Shown here in pieces: positions 25,749 to 33,706 of a stretch of 36,876 nucleotides of DNA. The stretch's first letter is position 1, and each line of letters opens with the position of its first letter. The position numbers and the translations under genes are program-made. The notes below the pieces were generated by a model. The model was given only the letters and a program-made list of their open reading frames with translations, had not been told where the DNA came from and made no database searches. The DNA is from Desulfarculales bacterium UBA696 (GTDB taxonomy: Bacteria > Desulfobacterota > Syntrophobacteria > Syntrophobacterales > Syntrophobacteraceae), in contig DBMO01000053.1 of NCBI GenBank assembly GCA_002298995.1, positions 20,015-56,890 on the forward strand. Reading direction: 5' to 3'.

Positions 25749-26432
25749 CTAGGGAATGATATAGACGGGTGTCCCGACCTTTACGACGTCAAAAAGCTCG
25801 TCAACGGCGTTGTTTGGGAGTGCGACACAACCGAGGGTCCAATCCGCGTGGCATCCCCCGCCGTGTATGTAGATCAGGCCCCCCAAGGGGGTATTGGCCG
25901 GCGGCATCTTCTTGGAATCGTTTGCCTTGACGATCTGCCGGTAGTCGTTTTGGCTGATCATCCCCGAGCTTAGGCCGTTTTCCGCGTGCCGGGGGCTCGG
26001 ATAGTTTATTCCGAGAGATTTGTAATACTTGCTCGAACTTTTTTTCTCACAAATGAAGTATTCACCCTCGGGCGTCCTGCCATCACCTTGGAAATATTTG
26101 TCGCCCTTGGGACTGGGGCCAAGGCCGACGTGGTAATCGCGCACCAGCATCTTGTCCTGGACCAGCCAGAGGCGCCGCTCGCTTTTATTGACGTAAATCT
26201 GAGGGTTGCTAACCAGCAAGAGGGGATAGTCCATATTGACCGTGCAATACGGCAGATCGCAGGACGGCGGTTCCACGGGCTTTATCTCGACGACCTGCGT
26301 TTTCACCGGTTTCCTGATCTGCGATCCAAAAAGGTATTCATCGATAGTGGAGCACGAGCTGAGAACCATACAGGCCAGACCCGCGCACAACGTGAAAAGA
26401 ATGCCGCGCAATGCGTTCCCCCGATACTTCAT
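25749..26432 (-). CDS. YafK-like L,D-transpeptidase-fold lipoprotein
   Basis: A 227-residue predicted lipoprotein: the signal sequence ends in the lipobox LSSC (Cys27). The YkuD catalytic domain spans about 78-227, with PKGDKYFQGDGRTPEGEYFI, IHGGGCHADW (His190) and TLGCVAL (Cys202). The T-x-G-C-x-A-L version of the active site, instead of SHGC, is that of the YafK/COG3034 branch, whose E. coli member (DpaA) releases Braun lipoprotein from peptidoglycan. The role here could therefore be transpeptidation or hydrolysis at the cell wall. AGGGGAA (26441-26447) supports the ATG at 26432 over a TTG six codons upstream. It lies 75 nt behind another YkuD-type lipoprotein gene. Confidence 0.85.
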   Translation of the reverse strand: MKYRGNALRGILFTLCAGLACMVLSSCSTIDEYLFGSQIRKPVKTQVVEIKPVEPPSCDLPYCTVNMDYPLLLVSNPQIYVNKSERRLWLVQDKMLVRDYHVGLGPSPKGDKYFQGDGRTPEGEYFICEKKSSSKYYKSLGINYPSPRHAENGLSSGMISQNDYRQIVKANDSKKMPPANTPLGGLIYIHGGGCHADWTLGCVALPNNAVDELFDVVKVGTPVYIIP

Positions 26433-26472
26433 GATGCAAATTCCCCTCAATTAATGTCACGCCCCAAAAGAT

Positions 26473-26492
26473 CAGCTGCTTTCACTCAGCTG
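26473..26492 (-). promoter_or_regulatory. CAGCTG hairpin between the two L,D-transpeptidase genes
   Basis: CAGCTG at 26473-26478 and again at 26487-26492 form a 6-bp stem with an 8-nt loop in the 75-nt gap. Read on the minus strand it is followed by ATCTTTT, so it may act as a weak terminator or attenuator. A perfect TATAAT on the minus strand (26504-26499) precedes it, without a good -35 partner. Confidence 0.3.
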
Positions 26493-26507
26493 CCAAACAT
26501 TATATCG

Positions 26508-27413
26508 TCAAAAAATAGTCTTTAGTGTGTCACTTTGGGCATTGAGCTTGGGCGGCCCGCCCATTTTGGGCTTTGCCTTCTGCCTAAAGCTCGTCTGCAT
26601 GTCCTTCTCCAGGTCCCTCAAAGATTCCGTCACGAGGACAGGTGTCCCGATTTCCGTCCATGAATAGAGCTTTTCGGCGCTGTAGAGCGGAACATTGATA
26701 CAGCCGTGAGAGCAGTTCCGCCCGATTACATCCCCTGCGTGGATCCACACCCGGTCATAGATATGCAGGGCAAACGGCATAAGCGAGGGTTTTCCATATG
26801 CATTGGGATAAGTGGACATGTGGTCGATATCTTTGCCCTGTATCCGGTAAACGCCCCTTTTGGTCCAGGTATTCATTTTGCCGACGCATACATAAGTGTC
26901 GCCGCTCATAATTCCCCGCTCATACCATCCAAGAAAACAGATGTCCTTAACTATGAGGATGAACTTGGGAAGATGGTCTACACCGGCCAGTGCCAAAGGC
27001 AAGGGCGACCATGCCTTGTATTGCGAAAAATCCCTCGGTACCGAAAGCGGACGCTTATGCTTGATATCGTCGCGGATGTATTCGCTGTCCTTGCCATTTA
27101 TCCGGGAAAGTATTTCGAGGCATCGCTGAAAGTGCAGCTCTGAGTCTTTCTTTTCCAGCCCTCTAAGTTCCTTTTCGGAGACCGCGCGCCTCACAAGCGG
27201 GGAGTATTCTTTTTGCGCCTTTTTCACCGGGCGCGGCGGGGAGGATGATCTGGGACGCGGAGGTGCTTCTACCGGCTGCGCGGGCGGTGCTTCAGACACG
27301 GGGAAATCTTCACCCTGCTGGAATTCCGCCTGCCTCACGGCGCAACCCGAAAGTAAAAATAGAAAAATTGCGAGCCCGATAAAGTGAGCCGAATAAAGCT
27401 TTCTTTGCATCAT
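26508..27413 (-). CDS. YkuD L,D-transpeptidase lipoprotein
   Basis: A 301-residue predicted lipoprotein with lipobox LSGC (Cys24), then a Pro-rich spacer (about 38-66) that could span part of the periplasm, and a YkuD domain (about 148-265). The active site reads VWIHAG (His225) ... SHGCINVP (Cys238), the standard L,D-transpeptidase form that makes 3-3 crosslinks or attaches proteins to diaminopimelate. The domain is preceded by a charged helical segment (about 78-120). It is the first of two tandem YkuD-fold genes, followed by the YafK-like gene and a secreted glycoside hydrolase in the same direction. The start could be either of two adjacent Met codons. Confidence 0.88.
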   Translation of the reverse strand: MMQRKLYSAHFIGLAIFLFLLSGCAVRQAEFQQGEDFPVSEAPPAQPVEAPPRPRSSSPPRPVKKAQKEYSPLVRRAVSEKELRGLEKKDSELHFQRCLEILSRINGKDSEYIRDDIKHKRPLSVPRDFSQYKAWSPLPLALAGVDHLPKFILIVKDICFLGWYERGIMSGDTYVCVGKMNTWTKRGVYRIQGKDIDHMSTYPNAYGKPSLMPFALHIYDRVWIHAGDVIGRNCSHGCINVPLYSAEKLYSWTEIGTPVLVTESLRDLEKDMQTSFRQKAKPKMGGPPKLNAQSDTLKTIF

Positions 27414-27491
27414 TTCCCGTCGAAAAACGAACCGCCCCGTTAGCGGATACCACCGTTTGCGTTACAAACCAGCTTAATTGGCATCAAATAA

Positions 27492-27530
27492 GGAAAGAAC
27501 ACCTGAATCCGCCCGCCGCGGTTCTTTTCC
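27492..27530 (-). terminator. Possible terminator of the 33.4-27.7 kb operon
   Basis: On the minus strand GGAAAAGAAC (27530-27521) pairs with GTTCTTTCC (27500-27492) apart from one bulged base, with a GC-rich 20-nt loop, and TTATTT follows. It lies about 170 nt beyond the last gene of the operon and 80 nt before the next gene. The stem is A/T-rich, so strength is uncertain. Confidence 0.35.
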
Positions 27531-27592
27531 ATCCCCCCTCGGGCTCGAAAAATACGTTATCGGGAGCTACTTTTCAAGAAAGGAATTGGGGG

Positions 27593-27696
27593 ATTGAGGA
27601 ATTTACGAATTTAGGAATTAAAAAGACTGGGGAACTCGATTGACGAAGAGGAGCGCTCTTGGAGGACCAAGTCGCTCAATTCCTAAATTCCTCAAT
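27593..27696. repeat. AT-rich dispersed inverted repeat, locus 2
   Basis: ATTGAGGAATTTACGAATT (27593-27611) and AATTCCTAAATTCCTCAAT (27678-27696) are reverse complements at 18 of 19 positions, separated by 66 nt. In the transcript direction of the minus-strand operon the first arm begins 6 nt after the stop codon of the membrane-protein gene. The arm sequence is shared with the elements at 3964-4068 and 33553-33680. Confidence 0.7.
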
Positions 27697-27702
27697 TTTC
27701 TT

Positions 27703-29256
27703 TCAGGGCACCCTGCAAACCTTGAGGAGGCTGTTTTCGAATTCGCAGATCAGGCCTTCGGGGCCGGGTTTTTCAACTATAACCCATGTGACGCCGAAGC
27801 TTTCTTTAAGGACCTTGAAGTTTTCTAGCTTGAAGTCATCCCATTCGCGAAGCGCCTTCATGTGAGCGACCCAGGTAAGGGGAAGCCCCGAGGGCGCCGA
27901 TCCGCTGTCGGCCCCGATTGCACCAGCGGTCGCGGAGAGAGCGACCACGGCGACATCCTTGACGTAATCGGCCATCATGCTGCGTTCGGCAAGTCCCCTG
28001 AACCCGTGAAAGTCCTCGCCGGGCTTTTTCAAATAATAGGGATCGAGTGCGAAATAGGCATCGACTGGAGTATTCAGGCGAACCCACTCGAATGCTTGCA
28101 GCCATGGGTTATCGGAAACGATGCCGGGCAATTCGATGTGGGGGCTTGCGGAAAACTCTGCACGCTGAGCCGCGAACATTCCCAGGCAAAGCGGAAGGAA
28201 AAAAATCACCCAGCGAACGGGTTTGTTCTTCAATATCAAGCGGCCTATCATACCACCGGCTAGGAGGAAGAAAAGCAGGTATATGAGTTGGAAGCTACGC
28301 ATTGGCTGCAGGTTTGCCAGGCGCTGCAAGCTCGGTATCGAGGTGAGCGCCAGGGCGGAAAGGGTTGTCAGGGCGCCGTAGATGGCTGTTCGCCTGCAAA
28401 AATGGGAACAAAGAGGCGAGCTTTTCTTGAGAAGCGTGCTGAACCAGAGCAGGAGCGCAATAGGCCCAACTATCCCGAGCCACTCGTACCAGGGCCACCT
28501 GAGGGGATAGTGATGCACCCGTGTGGCGGAAATCTTTTCCCAGATAGCGTCCGGGGTTACTCCGTTTCCGAAACTGGGAGCCGATGCAAATCCAAGCAGA
28601 CCGCCATTGTGCAATGCACCACGAGGAGGTTTCACAACGAGCAAAGCTATCAGCACGACGCCGTAGAAGGTCATCTGGGCATGAATCATGGACCCTGTTA
28701 TGCAAAGCAGAGCGGCGGCAAAATAGCGTTTTTCCAGCACGGAAATCAGGGCGAAAAGTACCGCGACAGTTGAGATGGAGCGCGGGTGGAGATGCTGATC
28801 CATGATGTAGAGGGCTGTCCCGGTCACGGGAATTGTCAGAAGGGCGCCCACCAGTGCGACCGACCCCCAATGGGCGCTGCGTTCCCTGAAGAAGAGTCGG
28901 CTCACCTGGAAGCAGCCGAGCAGCACCAGGAATATGGCGACGATGTGCAAGCCGAAGAGCACGTATGCCGCGGGTATGCCCAGTTCAGCCGCCGGGAACG
29001 CTATCAGCTTGTCGAAAAGGGTAAATTTGGTCTGAGCAAGAAAGAAGGCCGAGTCATGCGGATACAGGCTTGGATTTAATATCTTTTTGATCGATGGAAG
29101 GTAGATCGCTTCATCTTCGATCCCAGCATGATATCCATGTACCAGGAGGGCGAGGATTGCAGCAAAAAAGAGCAGCAAAATTTCTTTGGTGGAAGCGTAC
29201 CCGTTAAGGATCGCTCCCCCTGAATCGGCCCCGGACGGAGATTTGTTTCGACGCAT
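27703..29256 (-). CDS. GT-C-like polytopic membrane protein
   Basis: An inner-membrane protein of 517 residues with about ten hydrophobic segments in the first 360 residues and a soluble C-terminal domain of about 150. After the first helix the loop HGYHAGIEDEAIYLPSI holds an acidic cluster (Glu-Asp-Glu near 47-49), in the position where GT-C glycosyltransferases carry their catalytic acid; a His-rich DQHLHPRS segment follows a later helix. This supports a GT-C fold, but I cannot assign a known family or acceptor. The ATG overlaps the stop of the flippase-like gene (TGATG); a GTG one codon earlier is also possible. It is the last gene of the four-gene operon. Confidence 0.68.
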   Translation of the reverse strand: MRRNKSPSGADSGGAILNGYASTKEILLLFFAAILALLVHGYHAGIEDEAIYLPSIKKILNPSLYPHDSAFFLAQTKFTLFDKLIAFPAAELGIPAAYVLFGLHIVAIFLVLLGCFQVSRLFFRERSAHWGSVALVGALLTIPVTGTALYIMDQHLHPRSISTVAVLFALISVLEKRYFAAALLCITGSMIHAQMTFYGVVLIALLVVKPPRGALHNGGLLGFASAPSFGNGVTPDAIWEKISATRVHHYPLRWPWYEWLGIVGPIALLLWFSTLLKKSSPLCSHFCRRTAIYGALTTLSALALTSIPSLQRLANLQPMRSFQLIYLLFFLLAGGMIGRLILKNKPVRWVIFFLPLCLGMFAAQRAEFSASPHIELPGIVSDNPWLQAFEWVRLNTPVDAYFALDPYYLKKPGEDFHGFRGLAERSMMADYVKDVAVVALSATAGAIGADSGSAPSGLPLTWVAHMKALREWDDFKLENFKVLKESFGVTWVIVEKPGPEGLICEFENSLLKVCRVP

Positions 29257-30218
29257 CACAGCTTGAGGGCCTTTTTTATAAATGGAATGCCGGCTACCGC
29301 AAGCAGCCAGTAGCCGAAAAACGAGTACAGGATGGCCGCGGCAAGGGCTTGGGGCGCTGTTGCAAAGGAAGCGAAAAGAATCACCATCGCTCCGTCGCGT
29401 GTGGCCATTCCGGCCAGGGTGATTGGAAGCAGGCCGGCAAAAATCGCCACTGGAAGGGCCGTTGCCGTAAATCCCAGCGGCACCGACGCCCCCACGCCGA
29501 AGAAGAGGAGCTTGGTCTGAACTATCGTCGCAATCCAGTTTGCAGCGGTAAGCGCGAGAATTGCCGCAAGCAGGCCGGGTCTTGACCTCAGAATCCTGAG
29601 CGAGTGAAAAAGATCGTTTATAATCCCCTGCAGTTTAGGGCCAACGGGCAGCCTGATCCCGAATGCCGCGACAAAAAAGATAAACGCAACTGCGCTGGTT
29701 GCCGCGGCTCCAACCGCTATAATCCGAATATCCCCGAAGGCGACGCCGCCCGTAAGGGCCAGCAGGGCAAGGGTTAGAACGTCGATCAAGCGCTCGGTTA
29801 TGACGCTTCCGGCAACGATTGCCGGTCGTATCGAATCGCGCAGACTCACGGCTTTTAGCAAGTCGCCGGCTTTGGACGGCGAGATCGAGCTTAGCGGCCA
29901 GATACCGATAATTATCAGCATGCAGCGCGTTACCGGGACGTCGAAGCCAAGAGTACGAAGCACAAATCTCCAGCGGTAGGCTGAAATGACCGGAAAAGAG
30001 AAGGTTATAAGAGCCGCGCCGGCCCAGACAACAGGCGGGACGCCGGATAGAAGGTTCAACACGCTTGCAAGATCTATTTGCCGGAATAGAAAATAGAAAA
30101 TCAGCAGGGTTGCCGCGATCAGGATCGAACCTTTTAAGCCCGAGTTGAGCTTGCCCCAGCCGCTCAGCTTAATCAGCGACCCGTTGGCGAGAACCTCGAT
30201 CTCCCCGTTGTTTTTCAT
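29256..30218 (-). CDS. AglD / LPG-synthase transmembrane-domain protein, second copy
   Basis: A 320-residue polytopic protein of the UPF0104/AglD family, with about eight hydrophobic segments. Markers are SAYRWRFVLRTLGF, the ISPSKAGDLLKAVSLRD block with a Lys-Ala-Gly-Asp core, VITERLIDVLTL, and the late PITLAGMATRDGAMVILF block. Members occur beside glycosyltransferases and are suspected to handle lipid-linked sugars. It overlaps the barrel-protein gene at ATGA upstream and the GT-C-like gene at TGATG downstream, so the three are made together. It is clearly diverged from the family member at 14329-15300 and is not a recent duplicate. Confidence 0.82.
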   Translation of the reverse strand: MKNNGEIEVLANGSLIKLSGWGKLNSGLKGSILIAATLLIFYFLFRQIDLASVLNLLSGVPPVVWAGAALITFSFPVISAYRWRFVLRTLGFDVPVTRCMLIIIGIWPLSSISPSKAGDLLKAVSLRDSIRPAIVAGSVITERLIDVLTLALLALTGGVAFGDIRIIAVGAAATSAVAFIFFVAAFGIRLPVGPKLQGIINDLFHSLRILRSRPGLLAAILALTAANWIATIVQTKLLFFGVGASVPLGFTATALPVAIFAGLLPITLAGMATRDGAMVILFASFATAPQALAAAILYSFFGYWLLAVAGIPFIKKALKL

Positions 30219-31999
30219 GAACTGTAGCCTCTTTCAATCCGATCCTGCCTCAGGACCGTTGTAATCCGGATGTTCTTCTCCCTGTTTAACCGGGAAAGGG
30301 CTTCACCTTCAACGGCAAACCCCGCGATATCGATTTCCTGTGACTGGAAGTATCGGCTCTGGGGAACATAGCGCACGAAAAATTCGTCACCGATTGAAAG
30401 GCTTTTAAATTTCAGGTTGGATTCAATCCGCAGTTCGTCATCGATCCGTATGGCGTCTCCTTCGAACCTCATGTGCCGCCGGAACTTGATCGGGACCGAC
30501 CTTTGACCCAGGATCAGCGCCTTTCGAATCCGCCCCTTCAGGATATGCGCAAATGCCGGGATTATCCCAAGAGATACGAGGACGCTTCTGAACACAATCT
30601 GTTTTGCAGGGGTGAAAAGTTTGGTCGAGGGAACAGCCTGAAGGTTCCCCCCCACTTCCCATCCGCCATCCACAATCGAGCACTCATAGGCCGGGTCGAT
30701 CCACTGCGAGGTCACGAGGCGGCCGTCTTCGAGGCAGCCGATGATCCCGCAGTCGTTTAATAAGAGCTTTCCGTTCGGTTCGGGACCAAGTTCGGACTTA
30801 CCCCGCAAGCGGCTCCCTGCCGCCGCCGTGCGCTGGAAAACCTTCAGGGTCCCGCCTTTGGCAAGATTAGCCAAAACATAGTACCGGGCCGTGTTGCACA
30901 CGAATATGCGCGACTCCGAAAACCAGCTTGCAAACGGCGGCCGCTCGAAGGGCATGGGGGCCAGCGGAGAAGGCCGTCCGCCGTAATCCAGCCAGGCCTG
31001 AAGAAACTCCGGGACGCGATAAAAAACATAGCGGTCGGACATGATCTCGGGGGGCACCAGCTTGCCCTCTGAGAGGCCTTTCAGCATCGCCTCGGCAGTT
31101 GCAGCCGCAATCGGGACCTTTCCTGCAATCACCTCGAACCCGTGCGGATAAAAATGAAGCGTATTCCGGCTTCCCGCGCTGCCGGCATAAAAGCCGTTGG
31201 GATAGGCAAAGTAGCTGCAAAATTCGGCCGACTGTTTCAAAACCTCGAAAATCTCAGGGTCGGGATTGGTCTTGTACACCTTGGAAAGAAAGGAAACGGT
31301 CGCGGAGAGATAACCCGGATCGACGCCGTCGTATTCCCTGGACCAGCCCTCATCGGCATTATGATAGCCCAAAAAACCCCGCCAAAGATCTTCGAATCCT
31401 TTTCGCAGCTCGGTATCACCGGTGAGTTCGAAGGCCTTCCACACCGCCAGGCATGCCATTGCATGGTGATTTGCCAGGTGGTCTTCTTCGCATTCACCGG
31501 CGGCGATAAAGTGTGCCGCCTTTAATATCGCCCGCTGGACTCTCTGGGCGATTTCCGGAGGAATTTCCTCTTTGAGAAGGTTGTAGGCCTCTATGGCCGT
31601 AAAGGTTGTAAACGCCGTCGGCCCGACCCAGCCTCTTTCGTAGGGGTAAAACTCGTCGAAAGATCCATCCCTGTGCTGGATTTTCGCCCAGAAATCCAGG
31701 CCCGCAATCGCCCAGTCCCTTACCTTGGGTTTTCCCCTGAAGATATTGCCCGGGAAGTCGTGCTTGTAGACCAGGGCCAGCGCGTGCACACCAAACTGGC
31801 GCACCGCGTCGGGAAAGTCGGATACCTTGTCCAGCCAGTAATCGCGGTGAAAGCACCCGTAGGTGGGTGAGAAAGGGTTTCGGTCCTGGTTGCCGAGAAG
31901 GCGGGGTATTTGGGCCAGGGCCTTTTCTGCGTATACCTGCCTAAGATCGGGATTGACCGCGCAGACTAAGGCCCTGCCCGGTGTCTCTTTTGGTTCCAA
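30215..31999 (-). CDS. Predicted alpha/alpha-barrel protein of a glycan operon, function unknown
   Basis: A 594-residue protein without signal peptide or membrane helices. Residues about 90-370 show repeated helix pairs and motifs such as AGLDFWAKIQHRDGSFDEFYPYERGWVGPTAF, NHHAMACLAVWKAFELTGD and WSREYDGVDPGYLSATVSFL, as in alpha/alpha-toroid enzymes (heparinase II/III-like lyases, unsaturated glucuronidases, prenyl cyclases). The C-terminal third (about 380-590) is beta-rich, with ARYYVLANLAKGGTLKVFQ, reminiscent of the sheet domain of heparinase II/III proteins. The start is TTG 31999, with GGAG 8 nt upstream. Lack of an export signal is odd for a polysaccharide lyase. Its setting between a GT2 and a flippase-like gene suggests a role on a lipid-linked glycan or its precursor. 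Confidence 0.55.
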   Translation of the reverse strand: MEPKETPGRALVCAVNPDLRQVYAEKALAQIPRLLGNQDRNPFSPTYGCFHRDYWLDKVSDFPDAVRQFGVHALALVYKHDFPGNIFRGKPKVRDWAIAGLDFWAKIQHRDGSFDEFYPYERGWVGPTAFTTFTAIEAYNLLKEEIPPEIAQRVQRAILKAAHFIAAGECEEDHLANHHAMACLAVWKAFELTGDTELRKGFEDLWRGFLGYHNADEGWSREYDGVDPGYLSATVSFLSKVYKTNPDPEIFEVLKQSAEFCSYFAYPNGFYAGSAGSRNTLHFYPHGFEVIAGKVPIAAATAEAMLKGLSEGKLVPPEIMSDRYVFYRVPEFLQAWLDYGGRPSPLAPMPFERPPFASWFSESRIFVCNTARYYVLANLAKGGTLKVFQRTAAAGSRLRGKSELGPEPNGKLLLNDCGIIGCLEDGRLVTSQWIDPAYECSIVDGGWEVGGNLQAVPSTKLFTPAKQIVFRSVLVSLGIIPAFAHILKGRIRKALILGQRSVPIKFRRHMRFEGDAIRIDDELRIESNLKFKSLSIGDEFFVRYVPQSRYFQSQEIDIAGFAVEGEALSRLNREKNIRITTVLRQDRIERGYSS

Positions 32000-32141
32000 A
32001 TAGCGTTCTCCGTTCGAGGCCGCGATAAAAAGAAAAACAGGGGCATCGCCGCGGCTCCTGACGGTACCCCGAGTGCTTTTATTTTTCCATTAAAGGGCAG
32101 TGGGAGTTCAGGAAGGTGGATCGTGATACCGGCCAACGCGC

Positions 32142-33407
32142 TCACAGCGCACGGCCGGGCAGATCTTTGATTACCCCCTCGATGTGCTTTGGTCCGGCAA
32201 TTTCAGGTTTGTTGCGCATTCTCAAAATGCTTAGGAAAAAACTGAACAAAATGACCTGGCATCCAACAATGAGGCAGGCGACCGACGGGATGAGAATCCG
32301 AAGCGCTTCGAAGGGGGCGCTAAGGACAAACCCCTGTGCGGTCCACGAAACAAGGGGGACGAAAGCTCCCAGTAGCCCGGCAAATATCAGGACCGCCGCG
32401 ACAATAAGCCCCGGTTCCAGGGGCGATGAGCGTGTAAGGCGGCTAAGTCTCGAATTGTTAGGGAAAATTCCCTGGCTGATCCCGTAGAACTTTGCCAGAA
32501 TGCCGAACATGATGCATTGGCATCCTATAATGAGCCCCGCGGCCGCGTAAAGCATGGAGATCGTATTCAGCCTGATTCCAGCGATGAACCTGGGGCCGCT
32601 CATCAGCATCGATATCGTGAAGATTCCGAAGGCCATCATCAGGATGCCGGGGTAGAAGAAAATAAACCGCGGGCTGTAGAGGAGCATCATGCGCAGGTGC
32701 TGCCATCCCGCGGAGAAGGTGCGCAGGTGCGGTGGCCTTCCGCGTCCGTCGGGCGCGAGGGTCGTCGGCACCTCGGATATTTTCATCCCGAGTATGCTTG
32801 CCCGAGCGATCATTTCGCTGTTGAATTCCCAGCCATCAGCGCGCAGGTCCAGACGTACGAAGCTTTCTTTTTTGAAAGCGCGCAGTCCGCAATGATGATC
32901 CCCGCAGGGGCTTCGGAAAAGGATGCGTGCAATCGCGCTCATGACCGGGACGCCCACGTATTGGTGAAGCGGTTTCATGGCGCCTGGGGCTATCCCGCCC
33001 TTGAAGCGGTTTCCCACCACCAGGTCGCATCCTTCCCGCAAACGTTCGAGAAAACGCGGTATGTGGGTAAAGTCGTAGCTGCCGTCAGGGTCGCCTATAA
33101 GGACGTACCTGCCGCGGGCTTCGGCTATTCCGCCGCGAAGCGCATTGCTGTAGCCTCGGGTCTGCACGTGAACGACCCTTGCGCCGAGGCACTCCACAAT
33201 TGCAGGCGAGCCGTCTGTGCTGCCGTTATCGGCAACTATGACTTCCCCCGAAATTCCGTGTTCGAGCAGTGTGCGCAAGGCTTCCTCGACCGAGTGGCCG
33301 ACCGTCTTTGCCTCATTGAGGCACGGCATTACCACCGACAACTCGATCGCCGGAGCGGGCTCTTCCGAATCGAAAAATTCCAGTTGGCGAGCTTGTATTT
33401 TTCCCAT
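32142..33407 (-). CDS. DPM1-like GT2 with four C-terminal membrane helices
   Basis: A 421-residue glycosyltransferase. The GT-A domain (about 20-245) has LSVVMPCLNEAKTVG, VADNGSTDGS (Asp60) and the DPDGSYD metal site (106-108), then VVGNRFKGGIAPGAMKPLHQY and the CGDHHCGLRAFKKE acceptor-side block. Four hydrophobic helices follow (about 232-250, 265-285, 316-335, 352-375). This layout fits enzymes that charge polyprenyl phosphate with a sugar at the membrane. It is the first gene of the minus-strand operon, 142 nt ahead of the barrel-protein gene, and gives the operon a donor-making step. The ribosome binding site before the ATG is weak. Confidence 0.88.
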   Translation of the reverse strand: MGKIQARQLEFFDSEEPAPAIELSVVMPCLNEAKTVGHSVEEALRTLLEHGISGEVIVADNGSTDGSPAIVECLGARVVHVQTRGYSNALRGGIAEARGRYVLIGDPDGSYDFTHIPRFLERLREGCDLVVGNRFKGGIAPGAMKPLHQYVGVPVMSAIARILFRSPCGDHHCGLRAFKKESFVRLDLRADGWEFNSEMIARASILGMKISEVPTTLAPDGRGRPPHLRTFSAGWQHLRMMLLYSPRFIFFYPGILMMAFGIFTISMLMSGPRFIAGIRLNTISMLYAAAGLIIGCQCIMFGILAKFYGISQGIFPNNSRLSRLTRSSPLEPGLIVAAVLIFAGLLGAFVPLVSWTAQGFVLSAPFEALRILIPSVACLIVGCQVILFSFFLSILRMRNKPEIAGPKHIEGVIKDLPGRAL

Positions 33408-33493
33408 AATCCAGTCAGATCCAGATATTAAAATCTCCGAATGCCTCTTTAGCGCAAAAACAACCTTTTGGCAAATAAAGGAAGAAGAATTCA

Positions 33494-33527
33494 GAGAATT
33501 TAAGGAATTTGAGAATTTAAGGAATTA
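33494..33527. repeat. Tandem 17-bp direct repeat
   Basis: GAGAATTTAAGGAATTT (33494-33510) is followed at once by GAGAATTTAAGGAATTA (33511-33527), 16 of 17 identical. The unit resembles the arm of the neighbouring inverted-repeat family and may be a decayed or expanding part of it. Confidence 0.65.
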
Positions 33528-33552
33528 AAAAGAATCCCGGAATTGGAATAGC

Positions 33553-33680
33553 GGATTTAAGCGACTGAGGAATTAAGAAATTTAGGGATTACAGGGAACT
33601 TCGGGGTGTTAGAGTTTAAAGGTTTGGGTTTAGGGACTGCTTTGAACCACTAATCCCCGATTTCCTCAGTCCTTAAATCC
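33553..33680. repeat. AT-rich dispersed inverted repeat, locus 3
   Basis: The left arm (33553-33591: GGATTTAAGCGACTGAGGAA ... GGGATTA) and the right arm (33651-33680: TAATCCCCGATTTCCTCAGT ... TTAAATCC) are reverse complements apart from one inserted base and a variable centre. Together with the direct repeat at 33494 it fills most of the 299-bp gap between the CBS gene and the GT2 gene. In transcript direction the first arm begins 27 nt after the CBS stop codon. The flank GGAATTAAAAAGA is shared with locus 2. Confidence 0.65.
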
Positions 33681-33706
33681 ATTAAATCCCTTAAGCCCAC
33701 TAAATT

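Noticed and set aside
32025..32070. Possible minus-strand terminator (GGGG/CCCC stem followed by a T-rich run) between GT2 and barrel-protein genes
   Set aside because: Only four base pairs close a 23-nt loop; the stem is too weak to call.
32517..33431. Long open frame on the plus strand opposite the GT2 gene
   Set aside because: It is an antisense shadow of a GC-rich coding region; the minus-strand protein has complete GT2 motifs.
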